This document shows, piece after piece, positions 15,710-25,335 of a stretch of 64,000 bases of DNA; position 1 is the stretch's first letter, and every line of letters begins with the position of its first letter. Below the pieces are notes generated by a model that worked only from the letters and a program-made list of their open reading frames with translations, did not search any database and had not been told where the DNA came from. A program made the position numbers and the translations under genes. The DNA comes from Roseomonas sp. E05 (GTDB lineage: Bacteria; Pseudomonadota; Alphaproteobacteria; Acetobacterales; Acetobacteraceae): positions 280,582 to 344,581 of the forward strand of contig NZ_JASIRT010000003.1 of the NCBI RefSeq assembly GCF_030063475.1, written 5' to 3'.

Positions 15710-17250
15710 GCGAAGCTCAGATTGTCCGGCCGCAGGTCCATGAAATAGAAGGTGTAGGGGCGCCACTTCACCCGGCTCCGCACGGCGTAGAACTCGGCGG
15801 GCTGGTAGAGCACCGTGCCGGGCGCGGCATCCTCCCAGGCATCCAGCATCGCCCTGAACAGCGCCTTGCGCTTCGCCGGGTCGGTTTCGCCTTCCAGCGC
15901 ACGGCCGGCGGCGTTGAAGGCTTCCGTCGAGGCGAAGGCGCCGGACTTCTGGAACCAGCTCGACGGCCCCCAGGAGATCCAGAGCGAGCCGAGCGGATCG
16001 GGCAGGCGCGTCGAGTTGGAGTTGTTGCCGACCTGCCGCCCCTCGGCGCGCATCTGGCTGAAGTTCTCCACCACCTGCAGCCGCGCGTTCACGCCGACGG
16101 CGCGCCACATCTCGATCATGACCTGCGCCGCGCGCAGTGCGTTGGTGTAGTAGTTCGGCAGGGTGCGGTAGATGATCTCCTGGCCGTTGTAGCCGGCCTC
16201 GCGCAGCAGCCGCTTCGCCCGCTCCGGGTCGTAGGGCAGGGAGCGGCCCTGCAGGAACATGTCGCCGTATTCCGGGAAGTTGTGGCCCGGCGGCACCACC
16301 GCGGCGCCGCCCCAGAGCGTGTCCACCAGAAGCTGGCGGTCGATCGCCAGGCCGAGCGCCTGGCGGAGGCGCTTGTCGCCCATGCCCGGGCCGCGCTCGT
16401 CGAAGGTCAGCACATGGACATTGGCCAGCACCACCTGGCGGATGTCCACATCCTCGATCGGGCGGAAGGTTTCGAGCTGGTCGGGCGGCACGTTGGTGAT
16501 CAGGTCCACGTCGCCGGCCTGCAGCGCCGCGACGCGCGCGGCCAGTTCGGGGATCTGGCGGAACACCACCTGCCGCGCCGTCGGGCGCGCCATCCAGTAG
16601 TCGTCGAAGGCGTCGAGCGTGATGCGCTGGTAGCTCTGCATCGCGCGCAGCTTGTAGGGGCCGGTGCCGACCGGGTCGCGGCTGAAGCCGTCGAAGCCGC
16701 GCTCCTCATAGGCGCGCTTGTTGACGATCCAGGCGCACCAGGAGGCAAGGCGCTGCTCCAGCAGCACGTCCGGCACGCGGGTGCGGAAGCGCACGGCCTT
16801 GTCGCCCACCGCCTCGACGCTGGCCAGCGTGGCGAAATAGGATCTCGCCTCCGGCATCAGCGGCTTCTCGCCATGCATGCGGTTGGAGGTGAAGGTGTAG
16901 ACCACGTCCTCCGGCGTCAGCAGGTCGCCGTTGTGGAAGCGGACCCCCTCGCGCAGCGTCAGCACCAGCTCGCTCGGCCCGTTGCGCGTCCAGGAGGTGG
17001 CGAGATGCGGCTTCAGCTCCGCGCCGCCGCCGTCCGGCGCGGCGAGAAAGTCACGCCGGATCAGCGTGTCGAAGATCGAGTAGGTGATGCGGGTGCCGAC
17101 ATTGGAAAGCTCGCGCGCCGGCTCCAGCGTCGGCGGCAGTTCGGGCACCCCGATGTTGAGCACCGGCCGGGCACCGCCCTGCGCCGTGGCGGCGCGTGCG
17201 AAGGGCAGTGCCATGCCGGCACCGAGCAGGGAACGACGAGGAAGTTTCAT
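15706..17250 (-). CDS. ABC transporter substrate-binding protein, family 5 (peptide/opine type)
   Basis: 514 residues. A twin-arginine-like leader (LPRRSLLGAGMALPFARAAT) precedes the DppA/OppA-like body: VLNIGVPELPPTLEPARELS, then VRFHNGDLLTPEDVVYTFTS and KRLLREAGYNG near residue 340. It captures a solute in the periplasm for an ABC importer, but no permease or ATPase genes are nearby; instead it is coupled to a phosphoesterase. The ligand is unknown; a phosphorylated peptide or sugar-phosphate compound would fit the pairing, which is only inference. Confidence 0.9.
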   Translation of the reverse strand: MKLPRRSLLGAGMALPFARAATAQGGARPVLNIGVPELPPTLEPARELSNVGTRITYSIFDTLIRRDFLAAPDGGGAELKPHLATSWTRNGPSELVLTLREGVRFHNGDLLTPEDVVYTFTSNRMHGEKPLMPEARSYFATLASVEAVGDKAVRFRTRVPDVLLEQRLASWCAWIVNKRAYEERGFDGFSRDPVGTGPYKLRAMQSYQRITLDAFDDYWMARPTARQVVFRQIPELAARVAALQAGDVDLITNVPPDQLETFRPIEDVDIRQVVLANVHVLTFDERGPGMGDKRLRQALGLAIDRQLLVDTLWGGAAVVPPGHNFPEYGDMFLQGRSLPYDPERAKRLLREAGYNGQEIIYRTLPNYYTNALRAAQVMIEMWRAVGVNARLQVVENFSQMRAEGRQVGNNSNSTRLPDPLGSLWISWGPSSWFQKSGAFASTEAFNAAGRALEGETDPAKRKALFRAMLDAWEDAAPGTVLYQPAEFYAVRSRVKWRPYTFYFMDLRPDNLSFA

Positions 17251-17343
17251 GACAGGTCACCCGTTTGTCCGGGCGAAGAGTTCGCATTCCTCCGTGATGC
17301 CGGTTTGACAGAGCTGCGTCGGTTCCGTGACGGTTGCCGGTCC

Positions 17344-19062
17344 TCAGGGCCGCACCGCCGGCGGCAGCCGCGCCGGCCCGGCCGCCGGGAAGGAGGGCTG
17401 GAGCGGCCCGACCCCCGCCGTGGTCGGCACCGGCCTGCCCGGCGGGTCCACCCCCGCGAGGCTGTCGGCCGAGTAGGATTCCACGGGTTTCTCGCCCTCC
17501 AGTGGCGGGATGGAGACGACCGAGGCCACCAGCCCTTCCTGCCAGCCGCCGCCCAGTGCCTTGTAGAGCGAGACCAGATCGGTGGTCAGCGCCAGGGTCG
17601 CGCGCACCCGCTGCTGCCGCGCATCCACCAGGCTGCGCTGCGCGTCCAGTACCTCGATGAAGCTGGAGAGCCCGTTGTTGTAGCGGCTGCGCGCCAGGCT
17701 CAGGGCGGTCTCGGCGGATTTGACGGTGCGCTCCAGCAGGTCCCGCTGCACCTTGTCGGTGCGGTAGGCGACGAGGCTGTCCTCCACCTCGCGCAGCGCG
17801 TTGAGCACGGCGCTGCGATAGGCCAGGGCAGCCTCGGCCTGCTGCACGCGGGCCAAGCGGAGGTTGGCGGTCAGCCTTCCGCCCTGGAAGATCGGCAGCG
17901 AGATGGCCGGCCCGAAGGAATAGAAGTGGCTGGCCCAGTTGGTCAGGTAGTCGGAATCCACGGCGCGGAGGCCGATGCTGCCGGTCAGCGAGATGTCCGG
18001 ATAGAACTGCGCCGTGGCGACGCCGATGCCGGCGGTGGCGGCATGCAGCCGGGCCTCCGCCTGGCGGATGTCGGGCCGCCGCCGCGCCAGCGAGGAGGGC
18101 AGGCCCACCGGCACCGAGGGCGGCGTCGGGGGGATCGGCGCGGTGACGGAAAGCTCCCGGTCCAGCGCGCCGGGTGGCTGGCCGGTGAGCACGCTGAGGC
18201 GGTTCATCGCCTGCTGCACCTGCCGCTTGAAGGGCTGCAGCTGTGCTTCGTAGGCGGTGACCTGGGCACGCTGGTTGGCGACGTCCAGCTCGGTGGTCAG
18301 GCCCTGGCGCCGGCGCCGTTCGGTCAGTTGCAGCAGCTCGCGCGCGGTGTCCACGTTCTGCTGCTGGCTGCGCTCCAGGGCCTGGGCGCCGCGCAGCCCG
18401 GCATAGGTCTGCGCCACCTCCGCCAGCAGCGTGACGAGCGCGTCGTTGGTGCCCTCCACCGCCGCCTGGGTCTGCGCGTTGGCCTGCTCCACCGAGCGGC
18501 GGACGCGGCCGAACAGGTCCAGCTCCCAGCTGGAATCGAAGCCGAGCTGGAACAGGTTGGCCGGCTCGGTGGCGCTGTTGAGCGCGCCGCCCAGTGCGTC
18601 CGCCACCCGGTTGCCGAGGCCGGGCTCCTGGTCGTTGAGCTGCTGGTTGCTGCGCAGCTGCTCGATGGAACTGAAGGCGCCCTGCGACTTCAGGATGCCG
18701 CGCAGGCCGAGCTGCTGGCGGGTATAGGTGCCGCTGCCGTTCAGGCTGGGCAGGCCGGCGCCGCGGGCCGCCGCCTCGGCCTGCCGCGCCTCGGCGATGC
18801 GCAGCACCGCCTGCTGCAGGTCCGGGTTGCCGGCCACCGTGCGCTCGATCAGCGAGGTCAGCACCGGGTCCTTGAAGCCGGTCCACCAGCGCGGGTCCGG
18901 ATCGGCCTGGAGCGAGACCCCGCCGGCTGGATTGTGGGCGGCATCGCTCCAGGCCGGCGGCACATCGGCGCGCGGCGGGACGAAGTCGGGGCCGACGGTG
19001 CAGGCGCCGAGGCCGGCGGCCAGGGCGAGCGAAAGGGCGGCGCGAAAGCTCGAGACGTGCAA
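17344..19062 (-). CDS. Outer-membrane efflux lipoprotein, NodT/OprM family
   Basis: 572 residues. The lipoprotein signal ends LAAGLGAC, so the mature protein is lipidated at that Cys. Two outer-membrane-factor repeats follow with the usual VTLLAEVAQTYAGLRGAQ and FYPDISLTGSIGL motifs. It forms the trimeric outer-membrane duct for the EmrAB-type pump encoded just upstream. The C-terminal extension after about residue 500 (rich in Pro and charged residues) is longer than usual. Third gene of a three-gene operon, with only one base between it and emrB. Confidence 0.92.
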   Translation of the reverse strand: MHVSSFRAALSLALAAGLGACTVGPDFVPPRADVPPAWSDAAHNPAGGVSLQADPDPRWWTGFKDPVLTSLIERTVAGNPDLQQAVLRIAEARQAEAAARGAGLPSLNGSGTYTRQQLGLRGILKSQGAFSSIEQLRSNQQLNDQEPGLGNRVADALGGALNSATEPANLFQLGFDSSWELDLFGRVRRSVEQANAQTQAAVEGTNDALVTLLAEVAQTYAGLRGAQALERSQQQNVDTARELLQLTERRRRQGLTTELDVANQRAQVTAYEAQLQPFKRQVQQAMNRLSVLTGQPPGALDRELSVTAPIPPTPPSVPVGLPSSLARRRPDIRQAEARLHAATAGIGVATAQFYPDISLTGSIGLRAVDSDYLTNWASHFYSFGPAISLPIFQGGRLTANLRLARVQQAEAALAYRSAVLNALREVEDSLVAYRTDKVQRDLLERTVKSAETALSLARSRYNNGLSSFIEVLDAQRSLVDARQQRVRATLALTTDLVSLYKALGGGWQEGLVASVVSIPPLEGEKPVESYSADSLAGVDPPGRPVPTTAGVGPLQPSFPAAGPARLPPAVRP

Positions 19063-19063
19063 C

Positions 19064-20638
19064 TCAATGTCCTCCGGCGCCGCCCTGGATCTTCTTGCCC
19101 GTGAACAGGAAGGCGAGCGGGACGATCAGCAGCGCCAGCGCCGCGGTGATCCTGAAGGTGTCGGCATAGGCGAGGATGGCCACCTGCTCCCGCAGCATCT
19201 GCGCCATCTGCCCCATGGCGAGCTGCCCCGCGGCGGCGGCGGAGTAGCCGTGGTCGATCAGCGCCTGCTCGATGCGCTGCAGCGTCGTGTTGAAGGGCGC
19301 GTAGAGCGGCGTCATGTACTCGGAGAGATAGCTGGTGCGGATCTGCTCGTGGTTGGCCACCAGGGCGGTGGAGACCGAGATGCCCACCGAGCCCAGCACG
19401 TTGCGGATCATGGTGAACAGCGCGGTGGCGTCGCCGTTCAGCTCGCGCGGCAGCGTGGCATAGGCGATGGTGCTGATCGGCACGAAGAGGAAGGCGAGGC
19501 CCACCGTCTGCGCCGACCGCATGATGGCCAGCTCCAGATAGTCGATGTCCGGCGTCAGGCCCTGCGAGTAGTAGAGCGCGGCGCTGAGGCAGAACCCGCC
19601 GAAGGCCACCATGTATTTCGCCGGGATGACGCCCATCAGCTTGCCGGTGACCGGGATCAGCATCACCAGCACCACGGCGCCCGGCGCCAGCACCAGGCCG
19701 GACCAGGTGGCGTTGTAGCCGAGCTGCTGTTGCGCCATCTGCGGGATCAGCACCGCCGAGGCATAGAGCACGAAGCCCATCAGGCCGATCGCCGCGCAGC
19801 CGACCGAGAAGTTGCGGTCCTTGAAGACCCGCAGGTCCACGATGGGGTTGCGGGAATAGAGCAGCCAGTAGACACCGCCGACATAGCCGAAGGCGGAGAC
19901 CAGCGCCGCCTTGCGGATGAAGTCGGAGGAGAGCCAGTCGTAGGTCTCGCCGCGGTCGAGCGCCACCTCCATGCCGCCCAGCGCCAGCACGATGAAACCG
20001 AGGCCGACATAGTCGAAGCGGAAGGGGCGGGCCTGCTCCTCCTTCACCCAGGGCGGGTCCTCCACCACCTGCAGCACGCCGAACACCGTCAGCGCGCCGA
20101 TCGGCACGTTGATCAGGAAGATCCAGTGCCAGGAATAGGTGTCGGTGAGATAGCCGCCCAGCACCGGCCCGAGGATGGGCGCCACCACGATGGCGATGGC
20201 GGTGACGGAGAAGGCGGTGCCGCGCCGCTCGGGCGGGAAGGTATCAAGGATGATGGCCTGCTGCGTCGGCTGCAGCCCGCCGCCGAAGAAGCCCTGCAGC
20301 GCGCGGAACAGCAGCAGGTGCCAGAACTCGGTGGCCATGCCGCAGCCGAGCGAGGCGAGGGTGAAGACACTGATGCAGATGACGAAGTAGCGCCGGCGCC
20401 CGATCATCCGGCTGAGCGCGCCGGAGATGGTCAGCACGATGCCGTTGGCGACGAGATAGGTGGTCAGCGCCCAGGTGCTCTCGTCGTTGCTGACCGACAG
20501 GCTGCCGGCGATGTGCGGCAGCGAGACGTTGACGATGGTGGTGTCGAGCACCTCCATGAAGGCGGCCATCGTCACCACCAGGGTGATCACCCAGGGATTG
20601 GCGGCGGGCCGCCAGCCCCGGCCGGCGGAGCCGCTCAT
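19064..20638 (-). CDS. emrB: DHA2-family multidrug MFS transporter (EmrB type)
   Basis: 524 residues, 14 predicted membrane helices, DHA2 family. N-terminal motif D1-like DTTIVNVSLPHIAGSLSVS, and the motif C region GPVLGGYLTDTYSWHWIFLI are clear. Proton-driven export of hydrophobic drugs or toxins across the inner membrane into the EmrA adaptor. Overlaps emrA by 4 bases. Substrate not predictable from sequence. Confidence 0.94.
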   Translation of the reverse strand: MSGSAGRGWRPAANPWVITLVVTMAAFMEVLDTTIVNVSLPHIAGSLSVSNDESTWALTTYLVANGIVLTISGALSRMIGRRRYFVICISVFTLASLGCGMATEFWHLLLFRALQGFFGGGLQPTQQAIILDTFPPERRGTAFSVTAIAIVVAPILGPVLGGYLTDTYSWHWIFLINVPIGALTVFGVLQVVEDPPWVKEEQARPFRFDYVGLGFIVLALGGMEVALDRGETYDWLSSDFIRKAALVSAFGYVGGVYWLLYSRNPIVDLRVFKDRNFSVGCAAIGLMGFVLYASAVLIPQMAQQQLGYNATWSGLVLAPGAVVLVMLIPVTGKLMGVIPAKYMVAFGGFCLSAALYYSQGLTPDIDYLELAIMRSAQTVGLAFLFVPISTIAYATLPRELNGDATALFTMIRNVLGSVGISVSTALVANHEQIRTSYLSEYMTPLYAPFNTTLQRIEQALIDHGYSAAAAGQLAMGQMAQMLREQVAILAYADTFRITAALALLIVPLAFLFTGKKIQGGAGGH

Positions 20639-21945
20639 TCCACCTTCACCGTCGGCACGACGGAAATCCCGAGGGGCAGCGGCTCGTGCTCCGGCAGGCC
20701 GCTGTCGATGGCGATCTTCACCGGCACGCGGCGGACGATCTTGACGAAGTTGCCGGTGGCGTTCTCGGCGGGGAAGGCGCTGAAGCGGGCGCCGCTACCC
20801 ATCTGGATGCTGTCCACATGGCCGCGCAGCTCCAGATCGGGATAGGCGTCCACCTCGATCGTCACCGGCTGGCCCGGCTCCATCGCGGTGAGCTGCGTCT
20901 CCTTGAAGTTGGCGGTGATCCAGAGATTGGGCGTGACGAGGCTCATCAGCGTGCTGCCGGGCTGCACGAAGCCGCCCTGCTCGACATTGCGCCGCGTCAC
21001 CCAGCCATCCTGCGGCGCGCGCAGCACGGCGTAGGAGAGCATGGTCTCGGCCTCGCTGAGCTGCGCCTCGGCCTGCGCCACCTGCGCCTTGCGCTGCTCC
21101 ACCGCCGCCTGGGCAAGCTGGATGTCCTGCTCGGTCAGTCTGGCGATGCGGAGCTGCGCCTCGGCCTGCGCCACCTGCGCGGTTTGCGCCTGCAACTGGG
21201 CGTTGGCGGTGTCGATGCTGGACTGGGTGGTGGCACGTGGGTCCACGCGGCGCTGGCGGCGGTATTCCGCCTCGGCCTGGGCCTGGCTGGCCTGGGCGGC
21301 CCTGAGCTGCGCCTGCGCCTGCTCAAGTTGCGCCGGGGCGCGCACCTGCGCCACCTGGAGCTGCACCTGCGCGGCGTCGAGCTGCGCTCGGGCCAGCTGG
21401 AGATTGGCGCGCGCCTGGTTGCGCTGCGCGGTGAGGTCGCTGGCATCGATCCGCAGCAGCAGGTCGCCGGCATGGACGAACTGGTTGTCCTTCACCGCCA
21501 GCTCGGCGACATAGCCGGAGACCTTGGGCGCGATGGTGACGGCGCGGCCTTCGGTATAGGCGTCGTCGGTGGATTCCTGGTTGCGGTGGCTCCACCAGTA
21601 CCAGGCGCCGCCGATGATCGCGATCAGCAGCACGAGGCCGCCGATGATCAGCGGCCAGCGGCCGGGCCGCTTGCGGCCCTTGTCCTCCTCGCTTTCGCGC
21701 CTGTCCTCGCCCTGCACATCCTCCTGGGGCCGTTCCCGGTCGGCCCGGTGCTCCTGGCGCCGCTCGTCGGCGTCGCCGCGCCCGCGTGCCTCTTGCGGAG
21801 GGGGGGTGTCCTCCGGCACGGCGGGGCCGTCGGAAGCCGGAGCCGCTGCGGGGGGAGCGGGACGGCTGGCATGCGTGTTGCGTCCGAAGGCATGCCGCTT
21901 GTCCGCGACCGGCGCCGCCTGCGCGCCTTGCTCTCGATCAGCCAC
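20635..21945 (-). CDS. emrA: EmrA/HlyD-type membrane fusion protein with long charged N-terminus
   Basis: 436 residues. One membrane helix (about 97-115, WPLIIGGLVLLIAIIGGAWYW) is preceded by an unusually long (about 95 residues) hydrophilic cytosolic arm rich in Arg, Glu, Asp and Pro, ending RRESEEDKGRKRPGR. The periplasmic part has a lipoyl half (DDAYTEGRAVTIAPKVSGYV), a long Gln/Ala-rich coiled-coil hairpin (about 175-300) and the second lipoyl half. It bridges EmrB to the outer-membrane duct. First gene of the operon; an AcrR-like operator lies upstream. Confidence 0.92.
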   Translation of the reverse strand: MADREQGAQAAPVADKRHAFGRNTHASRPAPPAAAPASDGPAVPEDTPPPQEARGRGDADERRQEHRADRERPQEDVQGEDRRESEEDKGRKRPGRWPLIIGGLVLLIAIIGGAWYWWSHRNQESTDDAYTEGRAVTIAPKVSGYVAELAVKDNQFVHAGDLLLRIDASDLTAQRNQARANLQLARAQLDAAQVQLQVAQVRAPAQLEQAQAQLRAAQASQAQAEAEYRRQRRVDPRATTQSSIDTANAQLQAQTAQVAQAEAQLRIARLTEQDIQLAQAAVEQRKAQVAQAEAQLSEAETMLSYAVLRAPQDGWVTRRNVEQGGFVQPGSTLMSLVTPNLWITANFKETQLTAMEPGQPVTIEVDAYPDLELRGHVDSIQMGSGARFSAFPAENATGNFVKIVRRVPVKIAIDSGLPEHEPLPLGISVVPTVKVE

Positions 21946-22258
21946 TTGGAATCCTCGTCACTCAGCACGCAAGTCTGCCCGGCAACAGGATCTTCACATA
22001 CGAACGCGAATGTATGCAAAACACACTTGGTTGATGGGGTCGCAGGCGCGATCGGCTCAAGGCCGGAGGGCGCTGCACCGGGCGGACAGCGCCGCGCCTC
22101 GGTTTTGGGTTCCCTGCGGCGCCGCCCCGCTACCGGGAAATCGCCGCCGCCGCGCCTGGATCGCGCCCGGCCTTGCCGCAGGGCCGTGGACCGGGCGGGT
22201 GCGATGGCTCCGCTCAGGTGCATGGCGGCCTCAGATCCCGCCCTGCGCCTGCCGCGGA
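21946..22258. other. Intergenic region between the efflux operon and the dsbD-like gene
   Basis: 313 bases. The efflux operon starts at the left edge and the dsbD-like gene ends at the right edge, both on the minus strand. Apart from the AcrR-like palindrome (21997-22016) nothing was identified, and no TetR-type regulator gene is present. Confidence 0.5.
21997..22016. promoter_or_regulatory. AcrR/TetR-type operator candidate upstream of emrA
   Basis: CATAC and GTATG arms (21997-22001, 22012-22016) flank a 10-base centre, 52 bp before the emrA start. Aligned to the known E. coli AcrR operator over 24 positions the site agrees at 17, including both halves' ACATAC/GAATGTATG cores. A TetR-family repressor encoded elsewhere would be the ligand. 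Confidence 0.45.
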
Positions 22259-24349
22259 TCAGGCCGGCCCGGCGCCGATGGCACGCAGCACCATGCTCTC
22301 GGTGAGGATCTGCGGCAGCACGGCGGGCTCGCCGCCGCCGGCCGGATAGACGAGGTAGAGCGGCACGCCGGCGCGGCCATGCGCGCGCAGCACCGCGGCG
22401 AGGGTGGCGTTGCCGTCGGTCCAGTCGCCCTTCAGGTAGGCCACGCCCTGGCGCGCGAAGGCGGCGCGCACGGCCTCGGTGCCCAGCGCCACACGCTCGT
22501 TCACCTTGCAGGTGATGCACCAGGCGGCCGTCAGGTTGACAAAGACCGGCCGCCCCTCCGCCCGCAGCGCGGCCAGGCGGGTGGAGGAGAAGGGCTCGGC
22601 GCCATCCTCGGCAATGGCCGCCGCGCCGGCGCGGGCCACGGGTGCGGTGGCAAGGCCCGGCAGCGCCGCCAGCGCCGCCAGCAGCGCCAGCGCCCCGCCG
22701 GTGCGGCCGAGCCAGCGCCCGCGCGGCGTGCGCGCCCGCTGCGCCGCGCCCAGCGCCCAGGCCGCGAAGCCGATGCCGAGCGCGCCGGCCAGGGCGGCGG
22801 CCAGCCCTTCCGGCCCGACCAGCTGCGCCAGCACCCAGAGCAGCCAGAGCGCGGCGCCGTACATCGGGAAGGCCAGGAACTCCCTCAGCCGCTCCATCCA
22901 GGTGCCGGGGCGCGGCAGCAGGCCGGCCAGCCCGGGGGCCAGGGCCAGCAGCGCATAGGGCGCGGCCATGCCAAGGCCCATCGCGGCGAAAATCGCCAGG
23001 GTCGCCGCCGGAGGCATGGTCAGGGCGGCACCGATGGCGGTGGCCATGAAGGGCGCTGTGCAGGGCGTCGCCACCAGCACCGCCAGGGCGCCGGTCGCGA
23101 AACTGCCGAAATGGCCGCCGCGCGCCGCCAGCCCCGTGCCGGCGCCCACCGGCCCGCCGATCTGGAATACCCCGGAAAGGTTCAGCCCGACCGCCAGCAT
23201 CAGCCAGCCCATGCCGGCGACGAAGGCCGGCGCGGTGAACTGGAAGCCCCATCCGGCCACCACCCCGGCCGCGCGCAGCGCCAGCAGCAGCCCGGCGAGT
23301 GCCAGGAAGCACAGCAGGACGCCGGCGGTGTAGCTGGCCGCATGGCCGCGCACCGCCCCCTTCGCCGCGCCGGAGAGGCGGGCCAGCGCCATCGCCTTCA
23401 TCGCCAGGATGGGGAAGACGCAGGGCATCAGGTTCAGGACCAGGCCGCCCAGAGCCGCCAGCAGCGCCGCCTGCCAGAGGCTGAGGGCCGCGGGCGCCAC
23501 CTCCAGCGCGGCCGGCACCGGCCCCGGCGTCGCGGCGAGGCTGTAGGCGCTGCGGCTGCCGGCGGCATCGGTCAGCACCACCACGCCGGCCACGGGGCCG
23601 GGCGGCAGCGGCGCGGCGCCGCGCGTGAGGCCGAGCCGCAGGGCGCCTTCGGCCACCGTCAGGGGCTGCGGCGCCGCATGGTTCAGCACGGTGGGCTCGG
23701 CGGGGAAGAAGGCTGCCTCCCGCACGCTGGCGGGGGCCAGGTCGGTGCCGTCCAGCCGCAGGGCGCCGCCTTCTCCGGCGAAGCCGAGGCTGGCCCGCCA
23801 GGGGGAGGGGCGGGGCAGGGCGGCCTCGGCCTCGCGGAAGGCCCCGGCGAGCGCCGGGTCGGGTCGGGCAGCGGCCTCCACCGGGAAGTCGAGCCGGAAG
23901 CTGCCCTCCTCGGGCACGCAGACCTGCTCGCAGACCAGCCAGTTGGCTTCCGCCTCCAGGGTGAAGACCTCGCCGGGCTTCAGGCTGGCCGGCGGCGTCA
24001 CGGTCAGCGGCAGCAGCACGCTGCCCTCATAGCCATAATTGACCAGCGGGCCGAAGGGGATGCGCTGCGGCGCCGGCCAGTCGAAGCCGGTGGTGCGGGT
24101 GCCCTCCGGCGCCGTGAAGCTGATTTCGGGCGGGGCGCCGGCATCGCCCGGATTGCGCCAGTAGGTGTGCCAGCCCGGCGCCAGGACCTGCCGCAGCCCG
24201 AGCCGGAAAGGCTGGCCCGGCGCCACCGCGTCCAGTTCCGCGGCCAGGCTCATGCGGGCACGCTCCGAGCGCACCGGTGCGCTCTCCAGCGCAAGCGCCG
24301 GGGCGGCGAGGCTCAGAATGGCGAGGAAGGGAAGAAGGGCGCGCAGCAT
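22259..24349 (-). CDS. Thiol:disulfide interchange protein, DsbD/ScsB type
   Basis: 696 residues. After a signal peptide there is a periplasmic alpha domain with CEQVCVPEE cysteines (about residues 118-122), then eight membrane helices with the electron-transfer Cys in NLMPCVFPIL, and a C-terminal thioredoxin domain with AAWCITCKVNE. It carries reducing power from cytosolic thioredoxin to periplasmic thiol proteins. The ScsB-like length suggests a role in copper or oxidative stress; the partner is not adjacent. Confidence 0.92.
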   Translation of the reverse strand: MLRALLPFLAILSLAAPALALESAPVRSERARMSLAAELDAVAPGQPFRLGLRQVLAPGWHTYWRNPGDAGAPPEISFTAPEGTRTTGFDWPAPQRIPFGPLVNYGYEGSVLLPLTVTPPASLKPGEVFTLEAEANWLVCEQVCVPEEGSFRLDFPVEAAARPDPALAGAFREAEAALPRPSPWRASLGFAGEGGALRLDGTDLAPASVREAAFFPAEPTVLNHAAPQPLTVAEGALRLGLTRGAAPLPPGPVAGVVVLTDAAGSRSAYSLAATPGPVPAALEVAPAALSLWQAALLAALGGLVLNLMPCVFPILAMKAMALARLSGAAKGAVRGHAASYTAGVLLCFLALAGLLLALRAAGVVAGWGFQFTAPAFVAGMGWLMLAVGLNLSGVFQIGGPVGAGTGLAARGGHFGSFATGALAVLVATPCTAPFMATAIGAALTMPPAATLAIFAAMGLGMAAPYALLALAPGLAGLLPRPGTWMERLREFLAFPMYGAALWLLWVLAQLVGPEGLAAALAGALGIGFAAWALGAAQRARTPRGRWLGRTGGALALLAALAALPGLATAPVARAGAAAIAEDGAEPFSSTRLAALRAEGRPVFVNLTAAWCITCKVNERVALGTEAVRAAFARQGVAYLKGDWTDGNATLAAVLRAHGRAGVPLYLVYPAGGGEPAVLPQILTESMVLRAIGAGPA

Positions 24350-24463
24350 GGCAGGACTGAAACCCTATTCCGGCGCTTCGGGGAAGCTTGCCAAGGTGAC
24401 GAAAGGTTGCGTCCGGGCCGTGTTCCTGTTCTGTTTTAGCCAAAGCGGGAAGGAACGCAAATC

Positions 24464-25291
24464 ATGAACCAGGCGGAGAAGGTGGCGTGCTTCCGCGCCC
24501 TGCACCAGGGCCGGGGTGCCTTCGTCATGCCCAATCCCTGGGATGCCGGCAGCGCCCGCATCCTTGCGGCGCTGGGCTTCGAGGCGCTGGCCACCACCAG
24601 CGCGGGGCTGGCCTTCTCGCTGGGCCGGCGGGATGGTCAGGGGGCGGTGAGCCGGGAGGAAACCCTGGCCAATGCCGCCGCCATTGTCGCCGCCACCGAT
24701 CGGCCCGTCTCGGCCGATCTGGAGAACGGCTTCGGCGATGCGCCCGAGGATTGCGTGGCCACCCTGCGCGCGGCCATCGCCATCGGCCTGGCCGGTGGCT
24801 CCATCGAGGATGCGACGGGCGATCCCGCGAACCCGATCTATGACTTCAACCAGGCCGCCGAGCGGGTGGCCGCCGCCGCCGAGGCGGTGCGCGGCCAGCC
24901 TTTCGTGCTGACCGCCCGGGCCGAGAACTTCCTGCACGGGTGCCCGGACCTCGACGACACCATCCGTCGCCTGCAGGCCTTCGCCGCCGCCGGGGCGGAG
25001 GTGCTCTATGCCCCCGGCCTGACCGAGATCGGCCAGATCCGCACCCTCTGCGCCGCGGTGGACCGGCCGGTGAATGTGGTCATGGGGTTGGCCGGCAAGC
25101 CCTTCAGCGTGGCGGAGCTGGCCGAGGCGGGGGTGAAGCGGATCAGCCTGGGCGGCTCGCTGGCGCGTGCCGCGCTGGGGGCGCTGCTGCGGGCCGGGCG
25201 CGAGATCCGTGAGCAGGGCCGCTTCGGCTTCGCCGCCGAAGCCCTGGGCAGCGCAGAGGCCGAGGCCTTCATGGTGTCGCGCGCCGGGTGA
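24464..25291 (+). CDS. Isocitrate lyase/PEP mutase superfamily lyase
   Basis: 275 residues with a TIM-barrel of the PEP-mutase/isocitrate-lyase superfamily: the N-terminal FVMPNPWDAGSARILAALGF, LENGFGD at the metal site and TARAENFLHG. The AFVMPNPWDAGSA form is the oxaloacetate decarboxylase/2-methylisocitrate-lyase-like branch. The catalytic KKCGH loop of true isocitrate lyases is absent, so it cleaves a different C-C or P-C bond, or decarboxylates oxaloacetate. It is followed by hrpB, whose gene is not functionally related. Confidence 0.87.
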   Translation: MNQAEKVACFRALHQGRGAFVMPNPWDAGSARILAALGFEALATTSAGLAFSLGRRDGQGAVSREETLANAAAIVAATDRPVSADLENGFGDAPEDCVATLRAAIAIGLAGGSIEDATGDPANPIYDFNQAAERVAAAAEAVRGQPFVLTARAENFLHGCPDLDDTIRRLQAFAAAGAEVLYAPGLTEIGQIRTLCAAVDRPVNVVMGLAGKPFSVAELAEAGVKRISLGGSLARAALGALLRAGREIREQGRFGFAAEALGSAEAEAFMVSRAG

Positions 25292-25335
25292 GGGAGCGGG
25301 GCTCCGGCGGATACCGCCGCGCGCCGATCTGCTCT

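Noticed and set aside
16282..20845. Long plus-strand frames (over 700 codons) across the solute-binding and efflux genes.
   Set aside because: Same GC-driven shadow effect; the minus-strand genes have signal peptides, membrane helices and family motifs, the plus frames do not.
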